This document shows positions 4,313 to 5,096 of a DNA stretch of 5,096 nucleotides, one piece after another (position 1 is the stretch's first letter; each line of letters begins with the position of its first letter). The notes under the pieces are model-generated. The model saw nothing but the letters and a program-made list of their open reading frames with translations, did no database searches and was not told where the DNA came from. Location of the stretch: contig JAFCFQ010000032.1 of NCBI GenBank assembly GCA_017608545.1, forward strand, positions 1-5,096. Direction: 5' to 3'. A program made the position numbers and the translations under genes. The DNA comes from Candidatus Aenigmatarchaeota archaeon. Its GTDB lineage: Archaea; Aenigmatarchaeota; Aenigmatarchaeia; Aenigmatarchaeales; Aenigmatarchaeaceae.

Positions 4313-4675
4313 ATGAACTTGAAAGATTTTCTAAGACCTAGCTCAAGTGCAATTTTTTTAGTTGTATTGCTTTTTTTTCTTCTGTTTTTCCTTTATTCTT
4401 TATCTTGTACTTTTGCTGTCGTTATTCCTTCTTATTATGAGTGCTGTAGAATAATAGAAGGAGAAGAGGGAGATATATATTTATTAGAATATTGTAGAAT
4501 GACAAATATGTGTTGTGAGCCTGATATAAAAAAGAAATGTATGGAGTGGCAAAGTCGATTAGAAAGAGGAGCTTTATTTTGTCTTATAATATCCTTTACA
4601 CATATCCTTACATTCTTCTATCTTCTTTCATGTTTTATAATCCGGATTTATGATAAATTCAAAAAAAGAACATAA
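4313..4675 (+). CDS. Two-helix membrane protein with a six-cysteine outer loop (120 aa)
   Basis: No family recognised. A short basic N-terminus (MNLKDFLRP) is followed by a very hydrophobic helix, about residues 12-38, a loop of about 45 residues, and a second helix at about 87-112 ending in KFKKRT. Basic residues at both ends put both termini inside the cell and the loop outside. The loop holds six cysteines, 44, 45, 61, 67, 68 and 76, in the order CC-C-CC-C, enough for three disulfides or a metal site. Cys32, 90 and 107 lie in or near the helices. The loop also has an acidic stretch (EGEEGD, 49-54) followed later by KKK. The start is supported by TATA spacing only. The gene ends 25 bp before the DNA polymerase start and may be cotranscribed with it, which need not mean shared function. 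Secreted or membrane Cys-rich loops of this kind fit receptor, adhesion or envelope roles; the sequence does not say which. Confidence 0.72.
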   Translation: MNLKDFLRPSSSAIFLVVLLFFLLFFLYSLSCTFAVVIPSYYECCRIIEGEEGDIYLLEYCRMTNMCCEPDIKKKCMEWQSRLERGALFCLIISFTHILTFFYLLSCFIIRIYDKFKKRT

Positions 4676-4700
4676 TAAATTTGAAGAAATCAATATTATT

Positions 4701-5096
4701 ATGAAACTTTGTCTTTTAGATGCTGACTACATTAATGAAAATAATCAATCAGTTATAAGACTTTTTTGTAAAGATAAAAATGGAAAAACAGTAATTTGCT
4801 TGGATTACAATTTTGAACCATATTTCTACATACTACCGAAAAAAGGAAAGGAAAAAGAAGTAAAGAAAAGAGTGGAGGCGATAAAATCAATAAAAATTAA
4901 AAGAGCAGAAATAGTTGAAAAAATATTGTCTGGTGAGAAAAGAAAATTTGTAAAAGTGTTTTGTTTTTTGTCAACAGATGTCCCAAAAGTTAGAGATATA
5001 GTAAAAGAATGGGAAAGGGGGAGAGGAGGCTCAGGAATTGTAATAGAAGAGTATGAGTATAGTTTAAGTTTTTATAAAAGGTATTTGATTGACAAC
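4701..5096 (+). CDS. polB: Archaeal family B DNA polymerase, N-terminal part (cut by window edge)
   Basis: Replicative or repair DNA polymerase of family B; only the first 132 codons are here, covering most of the N-terminal domain. The alignment to Pyrococcus-type PolB is clear through the whole segment: LLDADYINENNQSVIRLF at the start, FEPYFYILP, STDVPKVRDIV, and YEYSLSFYKRYLID at the end, just before the exonuclease domain. The residues that form the uracil-sensing pocket of archaeal PolB are largely kept: Tyr10, Pro40, Tyr41, Val94 and Phe124 match Tyr7, Pro36, Tyr37, Val93 and Phe116 of the Pyrococcus enzyme, while Ile114-Pro115 become Leu122-Ser123. So the polymerase probably stalls ahead of template uracil. 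The ATG at 4701 is chosen because the family begins right at this LDxDY strand. An in-frame ATG at 4650 would add 17 polar residues and overlap the gene before it. No Shine-Dalgarno is seen; a weak TATA-like AATAAAT lies about 24 bp upstream. Whether the gene is intact, or split as in Nanoarchaeum, cannot be seen here. Confidence 0.95.
   Translation, partial: MKLCLLDADYINENNQSVIRLFCKDKNGKTVICLDYNFEPYFYILPKKGKEKEVKKRVEAIKSIKIKRAEIVEKILSGEKRKFVKVFCFLSTDVPKVRDIVKEWERGRGGSGIVIEEYEYSLSFYKRYLIDN

Noticed and set aside
1..5096. CRISPR array, insertion sequence, tRNA or rRNA genes
   Set aside because: No regularly spaced repeats, transposase frames, terminal inverted repeats, tRNA T-loop signatures or rRNA-like stretches were found on either strand.

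Overview
The window looks like a piece of an AT-rich archaeal chromosome. Three things point to Archaea: the final gene is the N-terminus of an archaeal family B DNA polymerase, most genes have TATA-type (box A) promoters at the expected distance from the start, and some transcripts look leaderless while others carry a Shine-Dalgarno sequence matching the archaeal 16S tail. The small secreted DUF5667-type proteins and a subtilisin with a Cx5C...Cx2C 'CEPELGEN' segment resemble what is seen in uncultivated DPANN-type archaea (e.g. Woesearchaeota-like). That placement is inference from protein style, not proven here. All six complete genes end in TAA.

Left part (1-900): a plus-strand gene for a 118-aa secreted DUF5667-like protein faces a minus-strand reading frame of about 90 codons (786-514). 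That frame starts with a signal-anchor and is very tryptophan-rich, but it is broken by one in-frame TAG. A 7-bp hairpin between the two converging genes fits a bidirectional terminator.

Middle (901-3796, all minus strand): reading in the transcription direction, there is a secreted subtilisin-family (S8) protease with prodomain and cysteine-rich segment, then a 423-aa secreted DUF5667 protein built of helical repeats, then a 93-aa extremely acidic secreted protein, then the TAG-broken frame. Spacers are 68-114 bp and each gene seems to have its own promoter, so this is a same-direction cluster of exported proteins rather than one clear operon. A reasonable but untested idea is an export or cell-surface module in which the protease matures or turns over the neighbouring secreted helical proteins.

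Right part (3797-5096, plus strand): divergent from the protease are an 88-aa two-helix membrane protein, a 120-aa two-helix membrane protein with a six-cysteine outer loop, and then the first 132 codons of DNA polymerase B, cut by the window edge. The two membrane proteins have no recognisable family. They and the polymerase lack Shine-Dalgarno sequences and look leaderless.

The best candidates for something undescribed are the TAG-interrupted Trp-rich frame, the secreted cluster with its shared C-terminal Arg endings, and the six-cysteine membrane protein.
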